Notes: generated from the letters alone by a model not told the origin. A stretch of 64,000 bases of DNA from Lytechinus variegatus (GCF_018143015.1 NC_054752.1:1984001-2048000); one strand, 5' to 3'. Numbered from the stretch's first letter, positions 36,701 through 47,309 are shown. Numbers and translations are program-made.

Positions 36701-39700
36701 GTGGATGTAAATGAAAACCACTATTCAAAAGAATATATGAATAATCAAGACATCAGAGTTGGTGCTTATCTCATTAGAATTTAAACCACCATGTCACTTA
36801 AGTACAAATGACCTTCCTCTGATCATGCGTAGACTCTTTTGATCATGCGCAGAAAGGAACTACGCACTGGCATATATCCCGTATCCCGTCGATTCAATCA
36901 AAAGATCCTATACAGCGCCATCTACGTGATCGAGTAAACCAACTTTACTGTTTTATTTTACTCGCACTATAATTCAGACTCCATTTGCTCTGTTGGTAAT
37001 CATCGAAAAAGAACAAACAGAAAAAAGCACATATATTCCGTCGAAAAATATTGTTCTTCACCTAAGAAGAATGAACCTCTGGAAATCATTTTTCTCCGTT
37101 TTAGTAATTTCATATAGAAACATCGGATTGCTCCGAGAAGACTATGATATCCCCCATCCAACCCCCTTTATATGTGTCAATTTATGACAAAAATTATATG
37201 AACATGACGAACGAGAACGTATTTTTTTTCTTTTGGTCTTCGATCAACAAAAACGTAGTGAAATTAAAATGAATCATTGTTGTTCAACTGAACTACTTAA
37301 TAAGCATGTACTTAACAATGACGTTTAATATTTGGTTAACCTGAGATGCCGAAAGAAAGTCACGACGTAGTGGAATCTATACATTTCTAATACTCCCCCC
37401 CCCCTTTATTTAAGTTTTACCAAATCTAATTCTCTGTTAATTGAGTTTCTAACTCTTTCTGAACCGAATTTCTAAACCAGCATTTTTGTTTTGGTTTGAC
37501 TCCTATACAGTGCGTATCAAAAAAAAGTTTACACTTTGAAAAAGCTCTGGGAATTAAAAAATATACAACTCGTGGGTAATTTTTTCACATATAATCTTGG
37601 GTTTGGGTCTCATCTATCCAATGAAAGTAAAAGTTTTGACAGAATGTTACACTTGAGTGAGCACTGACCATTTTTGTAAAGCTCGTAGAAATCTGTTTGC
37701 GCAGAAAGGCTTGTTTTCACGCTGTGTCCAGGAGAAAGGGTGAAATCAAACTTACCCTGCAAAACATTTCTTACACATTTCCCTTGCACTTTTAGTCAAT
37801 TGAAATTAAACGGATACATTCAAACATTTTGTAACAGTTTTGCCACCCAAATTGGAATTTCAATACTTAGTAAGCACAACGTTTACCCTTTTTGTGCCAG
37901 CTGGATCTGAGGACATAACTGAATCTGAACAAAAATTTATATCAGACATCTCGAGCATTTTTTCACAAAGTTTTTATCATTTAAAGTGGGTTTACATTTC
38001 ATTTTTCATTTAATACTTGTTTCTCCACACTTTTCCCAAGCTTGACAATGATTAAAAAAAAATGAAAATCAAGCCTGAGCCATTTCATGTAAATCACAGT
38101 TCAGTGTAAAGCAAATATCGTCACGATGGCCCTCGGTGTGTTCTTCATGATTAAGGTCTACTTTTATTCGCATAACTATTTCAAAGTTCTGCGCAAATCA
38201 TTTTTCACTAACTTTTCAAAAGTAAGTGGTGCTCACTCAAGCGGAAATATTTTTCGACAGTTATAGCGTCATTTGCTTAAATGGATCTGTACCAATGTGA
38301 AAACCAATGTGAAAATGTGGAAAAATCCTCAGGATATTACAAATGTATAATTTTACAGGACTTTTTCTGAGTGTAAACTTTTTTTTGATACGCACTGTAT
38401 GTCGTATGTTGCACTTGTGTTGATATACATGTACATCAATGTATAATTTAAAGAGATGAAGTAAACCAACAAAGCTCTGAGATTTCGAACTGAAGTATAT
38501 CCTCGTGTATTCTTATGTATATTATTTTATTATAATTTTTTGTTTTTCAAATTTCGTCAACCAATAATTAAAAAAATACCTGAATTACAACCTATTGAAG
38601 TGCAAGATTATTGTTTCAATGCATTTTTGTTACACACAATCATGTATGGAAATATGGCACAAATATGACTTCATGTAATAACATAATACTGTAGAAAAGA
38701 AAGAAAAGCATGGCATCATCTGCCCTCCTGTGGATAATGATATGTGCATATAACTGTTTTTTTTAAATATTCCTAAACTTTAAAGAGCAACTTCATTTCA
38801 GATTCTGATGGAATTGCCAGCCTTTTAATGCTTGGTGTGCTTTAATTCATATGTATGATATAAATACGTTCAACCCAGACTGAACCCCCACTTTAACTGC
38901 ACATGTTATTCCTATTTTACAGGAACAAGTCGAATGGGCGGTAGAAGAAGGAGCCGACTACATCATAGCAGAGACCTTTTCTATCTTTCATGAAGCCTTA
39001 GCTGCATTAACTTCTATTAAAGAGTATGGAAAAGGTAAACAAATACGAATATGTAACAACTTATACTACCAGTGAATTTTCACAGAGCTATTTCACTCCA
39101 CCGAAATCATTGTACACGTTTCTAGAAATAGTATGATGAAAATATCCTAAGATAAATTGTAAATCTTTAACAGTTAGATGATAATATCATAACACATTCT
39201 ATTTGTCATATTATAAAGACACATTGCTTTTAAAGATCGTGCATTTCTATCCACTTGCTGGTAAAGATGATTTAATATTAAGTCATTGATATTTTTTAAA
39301 CAGGTACTTTCGCATTGAAATTAAAATGCAGATTTCTAAGATCGATTAATATATTAATCAGATATTTAATATGAAATTACTTTGCCAACACTCAACACTC
39401 ATCACTCAAGCAACCCATCAATGACCATAAGATAATATAGCCAAGCAAGCGAGCAATTGTGTGATCAATGATCACCATTTTTCAGTTAGGACCTTTCCTT
39501 TTTAATACCATGCTATGGACTCTCGCGCCAACATGGGCGGAAATCCGGGGGGGGGGACAGGGGACGCGCCCCCTCCTGAAATAGTAGGGGGCACACTATC
39601 AAGTGTCCCCCTACTATTTAGCATGTATTTTGCACGAGATGACCTTAATTTTTTCTGATAACCCTTTTTTTTCCTTGCTTGTCAAATTTATTTTAGTTGA

Positions 39701-42700
39701 AATGAGCTTATATTTTGGGTCATTACTTTTATTTTTTTGCTTGTCTAACTTCTGGCCCTTTGCCCCCCAACTTTTTTTTTATAGATATTTCCACTCCTGC
39801 GCTCCAAGACACACCACCTTCTTTCACTTCTTTTTGTCCTGAGCATTCTCCTCATCCTGACCAAGTTTATTTTTCTCTCATAAAATGAGATAAAACAAAG
39901 AATACATTACCTCAAAGATATATAAGTTTGCAAGAAAAAATAATTTAAATGGGCATTTAAAGGGAAGCAACCAAGAAGGAAAGAATTTCCTTATAATACG
40001 GTCGACCAAAACTATCTTTCCATGAGATCATTATCTCGAACCCCCATCCTAATGACAGGTCTCCCCGCAGTAGTGACAGTAGCACCACGGTATATGGGGA
40101 ATGGAGAAGTTGCATTCGTGGATGGTGTTGGACTCTTGGATGGACTCAGACGACTCGAAGAGGCAGGGGCTGCCGTAGTCGGCTTCAACTGTAGCTATGG
40201 ACCGTCCGGAATGGTGGATCTTATTCAACGGGCACAGGAGGCAGGGTTAAAGGTTAATATCTAGTCTAGTTTGAGGTCCATTCAGCAATGGGCATTTATG
40301 GTTATCTCCAATACAACTCATTTTACATGTATTAGCAAATACATTTCATATTTCGCTCGCTTCTTTCATTCCGAGACGAACATTTGCCACGTTGCCCTCT
40401 CTTGACCTTGAAGTGAGATAATTTTTACGTTTTTTGTATTTTGTATCCAATCCAAGTAAACCACCTTCCTATATTTGGTCAGGCTAATGTGAAGTTTAAA
40501 AAATGCTACAAACATACATAAAATATGGTATCACGCACGTAAAACATTTCCCACAGACTCGTGTTTAAAAATGGCACTGTTAAAAACATCATAAAACATT
40601 AAAATGGAGCTCGAGGGTCGAATATCATGTGGACAAGATATTTCCATGTTTGACCCAAAAAAGGGTACCTTGACCGACTATATTAATGAACATATCTCAT
40701 TACGGGATCAAATTCATCACCTGAAACCGTAAGGTAGCCACAATTCTTCCGATTGTCAAAATAATTTCCGAAGCCATCGATATTTATTTATTATTTATTT
40801 ATTTCAGTCTTATTTAAAAAAAAACAGGGTAATCATTTCAGAGCCAAGAGGCCTGCTTTTCAAAAGAGCCCTGTTACATGAATATTCATGCAAATGAGAA
40901 CTTATAATACATGTAATATACAAAACCGTACAGATAGAACTACACGAAAGAACACAACACATTTGTAATTAAACTAAATTGAACTAAAATAATCTAAACT
41001 GAACTAAACTACACTATAGACTTATCTGAAAACATAAAACAAGACGAAAAAAAAGGAAAAGGAAACCGGTGACCAGCACGGTTTAAAAAGTTTGGCTTCT
41101 ATTATTATAAAAAAAATGAACCTGGGGGGTGTTTCACAAAGATTTAAGTATGACTTAGAGTCGCACTTAAATGTCTAGTTGCGCGCAGTATAAAAGGCAT
41201 GACAGCATTGGTCAGATCATGCCAAGAGGACGCGCACTTCTGCGTATTGATCAATTAGATTGCGCGTTGCATATCATGTACGCGTCGATATTTAAGTGCG
41301 ACCCAACGAACGTAGAGGGCAGCAACACACAAGCGTGTTGCTATTAGGAAGGTCCACTCGATACGCGCATACAAATGAAGTGCGCGAACAATTTGGTAGT
41401 CATGTCAACGTAACCATGATCCGATACAATACACTCACGGAGTGACAGCAAAATAGAAGTAAACAAATGAATAATGACAATAGTAGATTGAAACAATAAA
41501 AACAAAAAATATATAACGCATTTAATAATAATGTATCACATTTCGAAAATAATATATCACTAAATTATTGTCACAAATTTTTGTAAATTTTCAGTAAACC
41601 GGGATTAAATTCTGTCATGAATAAACCAGTCTGCTAATTTCACCCGGATTTAGACAAGCTCATTTTGTGACCACCGAAATCCTCTCAGAGCACTTTTTTA
41701 GTAGATTGTAGAGTTGATTTATTTTCATTTCCTCTTTATCATTATTTTTGCTTGAAAATTTTTTACATCAAATATCATGTTTAAAAATATGAAATATTTA
41801 TTCCTTTATTTTTCATAAAATATTACATAGTAGTGACAACGGTTTGATGACTTTGCATATCAATATGACAACAAGTATACGTGACGTTGATACGTCTTTA
41901 TTTAAATTTCGCTGCACCGTAATGCGCCTAACAATCCAGTACGCTATATACCGGCGCCATGGCTGGCACGACCGCGCCGGCGCCCCGGGCCGGTCGGTGC
42001 TGAGGTAGGGTACGGTTGGCTGCATGCATATGCTAACACAATTTTTGTAAAATTATGGAATGAAAATAGTAGATGTGACATAGAGCTTCGCCCATTGATA
42101 GTTCTCAAGTCAAGATCCGTCGGAATATACATAAGTCGATACTGAACCAGATAATTTCTGTCTAATATTAGGTCTAATTTAGAGTTAGACTAGGACTTGG
42201 CTTTGCTAGTTCAGTAGTGGCCGTATTCGATCCTGCTTGATGGACTGCAAAATGTTGGTTGGATTTGTGGATTTATCATAATTATTTCAGATTTTCAGAC
42301 TACAATCTACATTGTAAGTTAAAATTGAAATTCTAACCTTGAATATTTATCGTTGCTCATCCGCCATAGTGCCACATCAATGACAGACCAAGTCTATATC
42401 TTTCAAGTCCATATCTAGCTAAAGCCGAGTCGCGTCGAGATTATCCTGCCAGTGCAGTGCGGCCAGCACATCATTCGCGCAGCGCAGTACGCGCACCGAG
42501 GTACAGGTGACCGGGGAAGTTTCGGCGCGGCCAGACCAGAACATCACGGTCTTTGCTCTGGCGTTAGCTTGTGTAGATTGGTAGGGGCAGCGAAATTAAG
42601 CAGAAGAGCGGTAACACAAATGTCATCAGTCTATGTATTTTTATTGCTCCGTAAACTACAAGAATCATGATTACATTTTGTCTTACAATTTTAAAAAAAT

Positions 42701-45700
42701 ACAAATATACAAAAATAATATTATTTAACATATATTTTTGGAGGCTTCATTATCAATAAAAAATAATAAAATTGAACAAACGAAAAAAAATCAACTCTAC
42801 AATCTTCCAAAAAAGTGCTCTGGGAGAAGGTGGTCACAAAATCTGAGCGAAGTGGACCTTCCTAAAAGCAACACGCTTGTGTGTTGCTGCCCTCTACGTT
42901 CGTTGGTGCGACCTAAGTCATACTTAAATCTTTGTGAAACACCCCCCAGGAATTACTTGCATTATTGCAACAATGATGACAGGTTGGTTGTGCGTATTGG
43001 GGTCTTAAAAGAATTGAGTGTAGTTGCTGTACGAATATAGGTTGGTAGTTTGTTGTAGATACTTGGGGCTACGATATATTTCCCCTCAATTTTGGCGAAG
43101 GGAGTTCAGTAGATGCCCTCCGTATTATAATAAGCACTGTGGTAGATGTCCAAGTATATTCATGAAGTTTTGTCAATCAGCTGTATAAAAAAGTAATGGA
43201 ATGGGTTGGGTTGGATCGAATACATATCTTTTACATCATTCCTGTTGTAATTAGGCTAGTGACATCATATGCACAATGATTATTAGAGTTGGTTTGATAA
43301 CGTAAGGTATACTAACTTAAAAATACTTAGCAAAGTAAAAACGGTAAGTAAAATACTTACTCCATCCATAGGCGGCGGAAGCGGGGGGAACGTGTCCCCC
43401 CCTAAAATTTAGGTGGGGGTCCCCCCCCTAAAATTTTTTTTGCTAACCTTTTTTTTTTTTTTTTTTTGCTTGTCAATTTTTTTCTCTACGTCCCCCCCTA
43501 AATTCACGTGGACCCCCATTGAAACGTGTGTTGTCCCCCCCCTAAAATTTAGGTTGATTACCTTTTTTTTTTTTTTTTTTTTGCTTGTCAAAAATTTTTG
43601 GAGCACTCGTCCAAATTTTTTACATGTGTCCATCCCAAAATTTCAGGTAGACACCCCCCAAATTTTTTTCCTTCCGCCGCCAATGACTCCAATACTTTCA
43701 ATTAAATACCGGCCATTAAGATTTCATTTGCTGGTTTGCTTTGTTATCCATTGAGTTGCGGCAAAAGGGTTCGTCATAACTGTAAATTTACCAATTAACA
43801 AAGTCGGTATTGGATTAAAAGGATTGATTATCAATTTACCTAGCGTGTTCATCGAATATGCAATTGACTAGATTTTTTCTTTGTTGCAACGCCAAATAAT
43901 ATCTTAGCAAAAATGCTTCGTCAAAAATGACAATTGAATAATGAAGATAACGGTATCTAATTACCCAGAATACCGATTAAAATGCTTGAAATTCTGCCTT
44001 AAATATGGATTTGAATACCGGCCAAGGTGGGCATTACACTACATTTTCACTGATGTTTATTTAGTGCGTATTATAACACCACCAGTTCGTGAAGTGCCTT
44101 GTAACTTACGAAAAGCTGTAAGAAACACCCACTAGGTTCATTTAAGCATGTGAAGAGGTAAATGTGATTCTATTTAATTCCTAGATTCCCCTCGCTGCTA
44201 TACCTGTTTTATACCGTACTGAGAGGAATAAAAACTGGATCCAACTCAAGGACCCAAGAACAGGTAGGAAACAAACAGGAGGGGAAAGTAGGGGTAAGTT
44301 GAGCATAGGGGCAAGTTGAGCCACCATCCCCAGGCCAATAATGAATGAGTCAGACATTGTGGTGGTGTCATGTATTGATGACCCATTACATAACCCTTAA
44401 CCCCACCACATTGTTTTCAACCATGTCAACTTTGAAACAAAAAGTACTTTTTTTAGAGGAAAAATACAAATTTCAGGCAAAAAAGAAAAAAAGGTGTGAA
44501 ATATTTCCGTGCTTTTACCCACACACGTCTCTACATATAATGGATAAATAAGAACAATATTGTTCGTTCAGGTATGGATCCTCATTCTTGTCGTATTTCT
44601 TTTATGTAAAATATCAAAGATTTGAAGGAATCAGTCTCGACTAGCACTTGTGCTACCTTCCGGTTCCTTCTTAACAACAACATTCAACCATATACGTATC
44701 TTTTTGTTCAATCATCAATATTGGAAACTGTGACTAGGATCTTAGAAATTGTTAAAACATTTGTTTTAGGTCTATAAATGCATGTCACATTTTATGTATT
44801 CAGATTTATCGTTTGTATTCTCATTTTATCCTTTATAATATTAGCAATTACATCTGTATACTAGAATAGTTACGTTTGTGCTGTGATGTTAACACATTGT
44901 TATCGTTATTGATATTGTTGTTAAGTAAATAAATAAACTCAAACTTTTAGATAATGGATCCATAATAAATGTGTGGATGCGTAATAATCGCATGTAGTTC
45001 GAACTGGGGTAGTTTGAGCCAGCCGACATGGGGCAAATTTAGCCATGGTAATTCTTATGGTAATGTGCATAAAAAAACATTAAAAAGTCATTGATATACA
45101 CAGAAAGGAGCAAATTCACATGACAGTTCTATTACTTTTATAGAGAATTCGCAAGTGAAATGACTTTAAATAAAACATTGACATGCTGGTTCTTTCCGCA
45201 TAAACTTTGTGCATAATTTTGGTGGCTCAAATTGCCCCAGAAGGTGGCACAACTTACCCCACAGATGGGGCAAGTTGTACCATTTGACATCGTTTTTTCA
45301 AAGGTCAGAATGACTCTCAGTGTGGGGGTAGACAGTTATATATAGACAAAAAGTATTTCCAAAGAATTAAATTTAAAGGCAAGGTAATTATGTCTGCAAT
45401 ATTATTAGTCATATCAATTCTAACATCCAAAATGCAAAGAGTATCACAACTTATCCCAGCTTCCCCTACCAATGTTTTTGATGCACTTGGTTGTCAGATT
45501 TTGTAAAAGGATGCGGTATTTAGGTTTGGTAAAGCCCCCCCCCCCCTTCTCTTACTTAATTTTTCTAATTTATGTTTGAGCGGTGTCCTATAAACTTCAT
45601 ATACCCCTTTATGACTTGTTTGCTTATTCTCCATGTTTTCTGATTTTATGATCATATCCAACTTCATTTAATTTCTTTCCAATATTTTAACATTTATATC

Positions 45701-46207
45701 AAATCGGAACAGATATCTTGTTAATCGGGCACTTCTTACAAAAAATTCAATGAATTAAACATGGATCAATATTTAACAATTTACCATTTTTGCTTTCAAT
45801 GATGTCCCTTTAATTATGTATCTTTTCGATTTTTAGTGGATTGTTTTAAAAGTGCGCCTTCGAATAATTTTTGGTTTGGTTTGTTTCCTACAGGAAAACC
45901 AACCTACCCAACAGATATAGATTGTAACCAGTGCAATAGATCGGACGTCAAGGATTTTACAAAAAAGTGCATTGACCTTGGCATCCAATACATCGGGCTA
46001 TGCTGCGGGAACGCCCCTCATTTTACCCGGACCATGGCCGAAACACTCGGGAGGAAACCACGAGCGTCCCGGTATGCTCCCGACATGTCTCTCAGCGTGG
46101 TCTTTGGGAAAAGTGACAAGATAAAAGGAAATTGCTCCAAGCTCTACACCATAGGATCATCAAAGCCATGTGAAAATGGCAATACTACTATTGATAACAA
46201 CCAATGA
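27714..46207 (+). CDS. Betaine-homocysteine S-methyltransferase-like protein, seven exons
   Basis: Cytosolic zinc-dependent methyltransferase of the homocysteine S-methyltransferase fold, which in BHMT moves a methyl group from betaine to homocysteine to make methionine. Exons: 27,714-27,729; 33,053-33,243; 35,932-36,126; 38,923-39,034; 40,059-40,252; 44,185-44,263; 45,894-46,207. They join in phase to 366 residues. Zinc ligands are C216 (GFNC) and C299/C300 (GLCCG), at nearly the numbering of human BHMT (217, 299, 300). E151 in IAETF corresponds to the conserved human Glu159 region. The DGG motif that touches homocysteine in BHMT reads AEG here (20-22), and the C-terminal dimerisation arm of the 406-residue vertebrate enzyme is missing. 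It therefore belongs to a BHMT-like subfamily with an uncertain methyl donor. No breaks are seen. Introns carry many transposons. Confidence 0.95.
28048..29500. mobile_element. 1.45-kb nonautonomous hAT-like element with perfect 8-bp target duplication
   Basis: The left end CAACCGCGTAGCCAGG and the inverted right end CAGGCGCGTAGCCAGG match. AGTTTTAC occurs exactly on both sides (28,040-28,047 and 29,501-29,508). The CACGCGAAGCG, CACGCGAAGCGCGC, CGCGCGAAGCGCGAAG and CTCGCGCGAAGCGCGGGAG motifs of the array family occur inside near 28,090-28,400. There is no transposase frame. It lies in intron 1 of the BHMT-like gene. Confidence 0.92.
29510..30420. other. BHMT-like intron 1 sequence with no recognised element
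   Basis: AT-rich; a short GATT run (29,862-29,884) is the only simple structure seen. Confidence 0.35.
30423..30690 (+). mobile_element. tRNA-derived SINE, full-length-like copy
   Basis: The head has a near box A (TGGCTCATTTGG) and a box B (GGTTCAAACCC), then the tail GACGTTAAAAGATGGGA ... TTTTCGGAGTATTTCATTT ... ACAATAAAATATGGATTTTT. The tail is shared with 5,085-5,268. It lies in BHMT-like intron 1, in sense orientation. Confidence 0.85.
30835..31010 (+). mobile_element. SINE fragment with the CCCAGGTGAGGT...ACCTGGCAGGA block
   Basis: CAACCCAGGTGAGGTAAATG and ATACCTGGCAGGAATGTATT, ending GAAGCGCTATATCACAATG, parallel the minus-strand copy at 53,985-54,285. The tRNA head is not preserved here. 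Confidence 0.7.
31075..31255. mobile_element. Foldback MITE with AGAGCATGATGAAA ends
   Basis: AGAGCATGATGAAACCTCC is inverted at the right as ATTTCTTCATGCTCT. The arms continue (TATGACCTCATGAATAC against GTATTCATGAGGTCATAT), so nearly the whole 181 bp is a hairpin. It lies in BHMT-like intron 1. Confidence 0.85.
31762..31837. repeat. 38-bp tandem duplication
   Basis: Two adjoining copies beginning ATTTGTGCATATGTTATATA and ending AACCGAGCCTG differ at two positions. It is intronic. Confidence 0.9.
31840..33050. other. BHMT-like intron 1, distal part, no recognised element
   Basis: AT-rich noncoding sequence up to the exon 2 acceptor, with a short AAG run near 32,590. Confidence 0.35.
33053..33243 (+). 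CDS. BHMT-like exon 2 (residues 6-69)
   Basis: The acceptor is TTCTCCCAATTAG and the donor ACG before GTAAAA. It encodes [19 protein letters not shown] and [15 protein letters not shown], the first strand and helix of the barrel. Confidence 0.95.
33244..34617. other. BHMT-like intron 2, proximal part
   Basis: There is no clear element. AGAATTCCTAGAGGTGCT near 34,455 and GGGGCCATGCC near 34,518 echo text at 7,036-7,095, suggesting a decayed shared repeat. Confidence 0.35.
34618..35152. mobile_element. AAAGGACAAGTCCAC foldback MITE, copy 2
   Basis: Same ends and interior as 8,468-9,074 (TTTAAAGGACAAGTCCAC ... GTTGACTTGAATTTTAA), with a deletion in the left arm making it about 535 bp. It lies in BHMT-like intron 2. 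Confidence 0.88.
35531..35732. mobile_element. Foldback MITE with ACACAGT/ACACTGT ends
   Basis: Left arm text TTATACAACGTTGTTTAG and TATGAACCTTACTGTA is inverted at the right as TACTGTAAGGTTCATATAG and AACAGCGTTGTATAA. The centre is rich in GTTTAAAC-type palindromes. It ends about 200 bases before exon 3 of the BHMT-like gene. Confidence 0.8.
35932..36126 (+). CDS. BHMT-like exon 3 (residues 70-134)
   Basis: The exon is 65 codons in phase 0, from an acceptor ending TTTACTAG to the donor AAG before GTAACC. It encodes YYASRKKL and [13 protein letters not shown]. Confidence 0.95.
36130..37500. other. BHMT-like intron 3, proximal part, no recognised element
   Basis: AT-rich noncoding sequence. 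GATCATGCG(T/C)AGA occurs twice near 36,820-36,850. Confidence 0.35.
37505..38399. mobile_element. Nonautonomous Tc1/mariner-like element, TACAGTGCGT ends
   Basis: CAGTGCGTATCAAAAAAAAG at the left is inverted at the right as TTTTTTTTGATACGCACTG, and each end abuts TA, the target duplication of Tc1/mariner elements. TGAGTGAGCACTGACC (37,655) is mirrored by GGTGCTCACTCAAGC (38,227), so the arms are long. It is 895 bp with no transposase frame. Related ends occur at 46,413, 62,683 and 63,630. It lies in BHMT-like intron 3. Confidence 0.88.
38590..38895. repeat. Decayed right half of the AAAGGGATG(G/C)TCCG MITE family
   Basis: TGACTTCATGTAATAACATA and the following text match the right arm at 23,120-23,340 (TTTCACGTAATAACATAAGG). 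The terminal repeat is no longer clear. It ends just before exon 4 of the BHMT-like gene. Confidence 0.5.
38923..39034 (+). CDS. BHMT-like exon 4 (residues 135-172)
   Basis: Acceptor CCTATTTTACAG, donor AAAAG before GTAAAC (phase 1). It encodes [19 protein letters not shown], which includes the conserved glutamate. Confidence 0.95.
39532..39799. mobile_element. hAT-like MITE, CATGGGCGGAAAT family
   Basis: Left end CATGGGCGGAAATCC, right end ATTTCCACTCCTG. Flanks CGCGCCAA (39,524-39,531) and CGCTCCAA (39,800-39,807) form an 8-bp target duplication with one difference. The interior has CCCCCTACTATTT inverted pairs. It lies in BHMT-like intron 4, about 260 bases before exon 5. Confidence 0.82.
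40059..40252 (+). CDS. BHMT-like exon 5 (residues 172-236), first zinc cysteine
   Basis: Acceptor CCTAATGACAG, donor AAG before GTTAAT. It encodes [15 protein letters not shown] and [14 protein letters not shown], with the zinc ligand C216. GTTAAT is a weaker donor than the others in this gene. Confidence 0.93.
40780..43230 (-). mobile_element. CR1/L2-like LINE 3' portion, interrupted by a palindromic element
   Basis: Minus strand, right piece (43,230-42,951): a decayed frame includes [20 protein letters not shown] then LNSFK, the usual end of a CR1/L2 reverse transcriptase. Left piece (41,120-40,780): a 3' UTR with GGGCTCTTTTGAAAAGCAGG and a tail of ATAAATAAATA. The two pieces become continuous if 41,121-42,950 is removed. 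It lies in BHMT-like intron 5. Confidence 0.7.
41121..42950. mobile_element. 1.83-kb foldback DNA element with long inverted arms and a GC-rich core
   Basis: CCTGGGGGGTGTTTCACAAA at the left is inverted at the right as TTTGTGAAACACCCCCCAGG. Arms continue with AAGTATGACTTAG, then GTAGAGGGCAGCAACACACA (41,310) against TGTGTGTTGCTGCCCTCTAC (42,880), then AGTGCTCT/AGAGCAC and CAACTCTAC blocks further in. The centre (about 41,930-42,010 and 42,430-42,550) is strikingly GC-rich for this window. There is no protein I can recognise. Confidence 0.88.
43377..43685. mobile_element. hAT-like MITE with CATAGGCGGCGGAAG ends
   Basis: CATAGGCGGCGGAAG is inverted as CTTCCGCCGCCAATG. Flanks ACTCCATC and ACTCCAAT agree at 6 of 8 positions. 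Inside is a tandem duplication of CCCCCCTAAAATTT followed by a long T-run and GCTTGTCAA. It lies in BHMT-like intron 5. Confidence 0.75.
44185..44263 (+). CDS. BHMT-like exon 6 (residues 237-263)
   Basis: Acceptor TTTAATTCCTAG, donor ACAG before GTAGGA (phase 1). It encodes [18 protein letters not shown] and ends in the Gly263 split codon. Confidence 0.93.
44285..45475. mobile_element. TIR element with GGGGTAAGTTGAGC ends
   Basis: Left: AGTAGGGGTAAGTTGAGC and GGGGCAAGTTGAGCCACC. Right: GGTGGCTCAAATTGCCCC, ACAACTTACCCC and ACAACTTATCCCAGC, inverted. A LINE-like tail (44,620-44,940) sits inside. No transposase is seen. It fills most of BHMT-like intron 6. Confidence 0.7.
45894..46207 (+). CDS. 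BHMT-like exon 7 (residues 263-366), CC zinc pair and stop
   Basis: Acceptor TTTGTTTCCTACAG. It encodes the YIGLCCG zinc pair (C299, C300), then [15 protein letters not shown] and a polar tail rich in Asn, Cys and Ser, ending TGA at 46,205-46,207. Confidence 0.95.
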
Positions 46208-46517
46208 GTTCCATCCTCGAATCTCTCGGCCATCACTTCTCAATCCCCAACCCTACCATCGCTGTATTGACATAGAAACGATGAGTTTGACTCTAAAATA
46301 GTCGTTTTGATGTCTGGAAATGATGTTAGCGTAATGTACTTTAATATCTTTAAGCCTCGTAACGTAATATCCTGGAGAAATATTTTGAATAGCAATAATC
46401 ATAGCCTGTACAGTGCGTTTTACAAAAAAAGGTAACCCAAATGTAGAGGGCCGATATTTGGATCATGTTCATTTTTTTCCAAGTTTTGGTACAGTTGGTA
46501 AAATATGCACTTGATAG

Positions 46518-46523
46518 AATAAA
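46518..46523 (+). promoter_or_regulatory. Candidate poly(A) signal of the BHMT-like gene
   Basis: AATAAA lies 311 bases after the stop codon, before the next transposon. It would give a 3' UTR of about 330 bases that includes a lone Tc1-like end (TACAGTGCGTTTTAC, 46,409). Confidence 0.4.
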
Positions 46524-46687
46524 ATGTTTTCCATTTAATTTTGGGAAATGATGATTGAAAGATTAAATGTCTTATGTACCTACACCTTCAACATGCCATT
46601 CTCTCCTCGGCTCAAAACCGACAGCGCGACAGCCCGTCTAACCATTGGCGGTCAAATCGAGCTGCAAATACCCCGTGAAATACATTT

Positions 46688-47305
46688 TTTAAAAGGACAA
46701 GTCCACCCAACAAAAACTTGATTTGCATAAAAAGAGAAAAATTCAACAAGCATAACACTGAAAATTTCATCAAAATCGGATGTAAAATAAGAAAGTTATG
46801 ACATTTCAAAGTTTCGCTTCATTTCACAAAAACAGTTATATGAACAAGCCAGCTACATCCAAATGAGAGAGTCGATGATGTCATTCACTAACTATTTCTT
46901 TTGTTTTTTATTGTTTGAAATATGAAATATTTTGATTTTATCGTCATTGTCATGTGAAATGAAGTTTCATTCCTCCCTGAACACGTGGAATTCAATTATT
47001 TTAACATTTTGTGCTTCAGGCAAGGAGGTCCCAATCTTCAAGTTCGTAAAAATTGAAATATTGTATAATTCAAATAATAAAAAAACAAAAGAAATAGTGA
47101 GTGAGTGAGTGACAGGATCAACTCTCTCATTTGGATGTAACTGGCTCGTTTATATAATTATTTTGTTAAAAATAAGCGAAACTTTGAAATGTCATAACTT
47201 TCTTATTTTCCATCCAATTTTGATGAAATCTTCAGCATTGTGCTTGTCTGATTTTTCTCTATGGATTCAAATCAACATTTTTCTGATTTGGACTTGACCT
47301 TTAAA
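46688..47305. mobile_element. AAAGGACAAGTCCAC foldback MITE, copy 3
   Basis: Ends TTAAAAGGACAAGTCCACCC and GGACTTGACCTTTAAA. The interior is nearly the same as 8,468-9,074, including CACTCACTATTTCTTTTG and its inverse. This is the copy with the clearest ends. Confidence 0.92.
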
Positions 47306-47309
47306 GGAA

